From Bacteroidota bacterium (GTDB lineage: Bacteria; Bacteroidota; Ignavibacteria; Tepidaquicellales; Tepidaquicellaceae), in NCBI GenBank assembly GCA_018266895.1, contig JAFDZQ010000037.1, positions 44,450 through 81,321 of the forward strand: a DNA stretch of 36,872 nt. The letters run 5' to 3'. Made by a program: the position numbers and the translations under genes. The first letter of the stretch is position 1, and each line of letters starts with the position of its first letter. Below the pieces are notes generated by a model. That model made no database searches. It was not told the DNA's origin and saw nothing but the letters and a program-made list of their open reading frames with translations. This document shows, piece after piece, positions 36,367 to 36,872 of the stretch.

Positions 36367-36872
36367 ATGAATCCAACAGGCATTGTAACATTTTTATTTA
36401 CGGATATAGAAGGCAGCACTAAACTTTCACAGGATTTTCCTGAAACACTTCCTATTGTTCTTGAGAGACACAATAAGATCATAAATGACTCAGTCGAATC
36501 CAATAAAGGTTTTGTTTTCAAGACTGTAGGAGATGCATTCTGCTGTTCTTTTGAGAATCCGGACGATGCTGTCAGAGCAGCAGTTGATATTCAGATAAAG
36601 CTTAAATCAGAGCAATGGACAGATGCAGCCGTTAAAGTCCGTATTGGCATACATTCCGGAAATGCTGAATGGAACGGGAATGATTACATGGGCTATGTTA
36701 CTCTTGCAAGAACACAAAGAATAATGTCAGCAGCGTACGGCGGGCAGATACTGATCTCGGAGAATGCAAAAGAAGTATTATCAGATGGAACGGAAGATCC
36801 GTTGTCTGTAAGGGATCTTGGTAACAGACGTTTAAAAGACCTGATACAGCCGGTGAAACTTTACCAGATAGT
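36367..36872 (+). CDS. Class III cyclase-domain protein, partial (cut by window end)
   Basis: The first 168 codons are present: MNPTGIVTFLFTDIEGSTKL, KTVGDAFCCSFENPDD, VRIGIHSGNAEWNGNDYMGY, TLARTQRIMSAAYGGQILIS and RRLKDLIQPVKLYQI. It matches residues 4-170 of the regulator at 23098 almost block by block, including the lack of the usual transition-state Asn, so the two are paralogues. The frame runs off the window. By analogy an NB-ARC-type ATPase and TPR domain should follow. Confidence 0.85.
   Translation, partial: MNPTGIVTFLFTDIEGSTKLSQDFPETLPIVLERHNKIINDSVESNKGFVFKTVGDAFCCSFENPDDAVRAAVDIQIKLKSEQWTDAAVKVRIGIHSGNAEWNGNDYMGYVTLARTQRIMSAAYGGQILISENAKEVLSDGTEDPLSVRDLGNRRLKDLIQPVKLYQI

Noticed and set aside
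36303..36521. Minus-strand open frame of 72 codons
   Set aside because: It lies antisense to the well-supported cyclase-domain start at 36367 and has no protein-like pattern.

Overview
The window looks like a piece of a low-GC chromosome from the Ignavibacteria/Bacteroidetes side of the FCB group. The main evidence is five secreted proteins ending in a type IX secretion (T9SS) type A sorting domain with the YPNPFNP signature. The mostly A-rich, Shine-Dalgarno-poor starts, with a few strong AAGGAGG sites, agree with this. No rRNA, tRNA, CRISPR array, transposase or integrase gene was found. The species cannot be named from the sequence.

Layout. 1-2.5 kb: a DUF2202 ferritin-like secreted protein, a gene remnant and a long helical protein, all on the minus strand. 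2.7-5.3 kb: a T9SS-exported SBBP-repeat protein, a strong hairpin terminator and an orphan 240-residue protein. 5.3-6.4 kb: a repeat-rich gap with a MITE-like element and a GC-rich imperfect hairpin, then a UPF0158 gene. 6.6-14.8 kb: four large minus-strand genes for secreted beta-propeller, VCBS or SBBP proteins, three with T9SS sorting tails and one with a dockerin-like tail instead. 14.8-16.6 kb: a gap with degenerate repeats and an Old Yellow Enzyme. 16.8-21.2 kb: restriction-modification (R-M) island 1, comprising a nuclease/DUF2075 helicase-like protein, a DNA methyltransferase and a TdeIII-family endonuclease. 21.2-23.1 kb: a decayed zone with gene scraps, an 11-copy 21-bp tandem repeat, a frameshifted higA, a truncated secreted-protein gene and short palindromes. 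23.1-32.1 kb: a cyclase/NB-ARC/TPR regulator, a secreted HExxH protein, a T9SS propeller protein, a GDCCVxC protein, a HEAT-like protein and Tex. 32.3-36.0 kb: R-M island 2, four overlapping genes for a methyltransferase fused to an SNase-like domain, a DUF262 protein, a HEPN nuclease and an MjaI-family endonuclease. 36.4 kb to the end: the start of a second cyclase-type regulator, cut by the window edge.

How the genes work together. The minus-strand block and its plus-strand relatives supply large surface or secreted beta-propeller proteins. The two AT-richer islands are defence cassettes. The second is the most interesting: a DUF262 plus HEPN RNase pair lies translationally coupled between the methyltransferase and the restriction enzyme of a presumably CTAG-specific system. 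That arrangement suggests a built-in second line of defence, comparable in principle to anticodon nucleases carried inside type I R-M loci. CTAG itself is very rare in the window (eight sites by eye). The two cyclase-domain regulators bracket a stretch that contains island 2.
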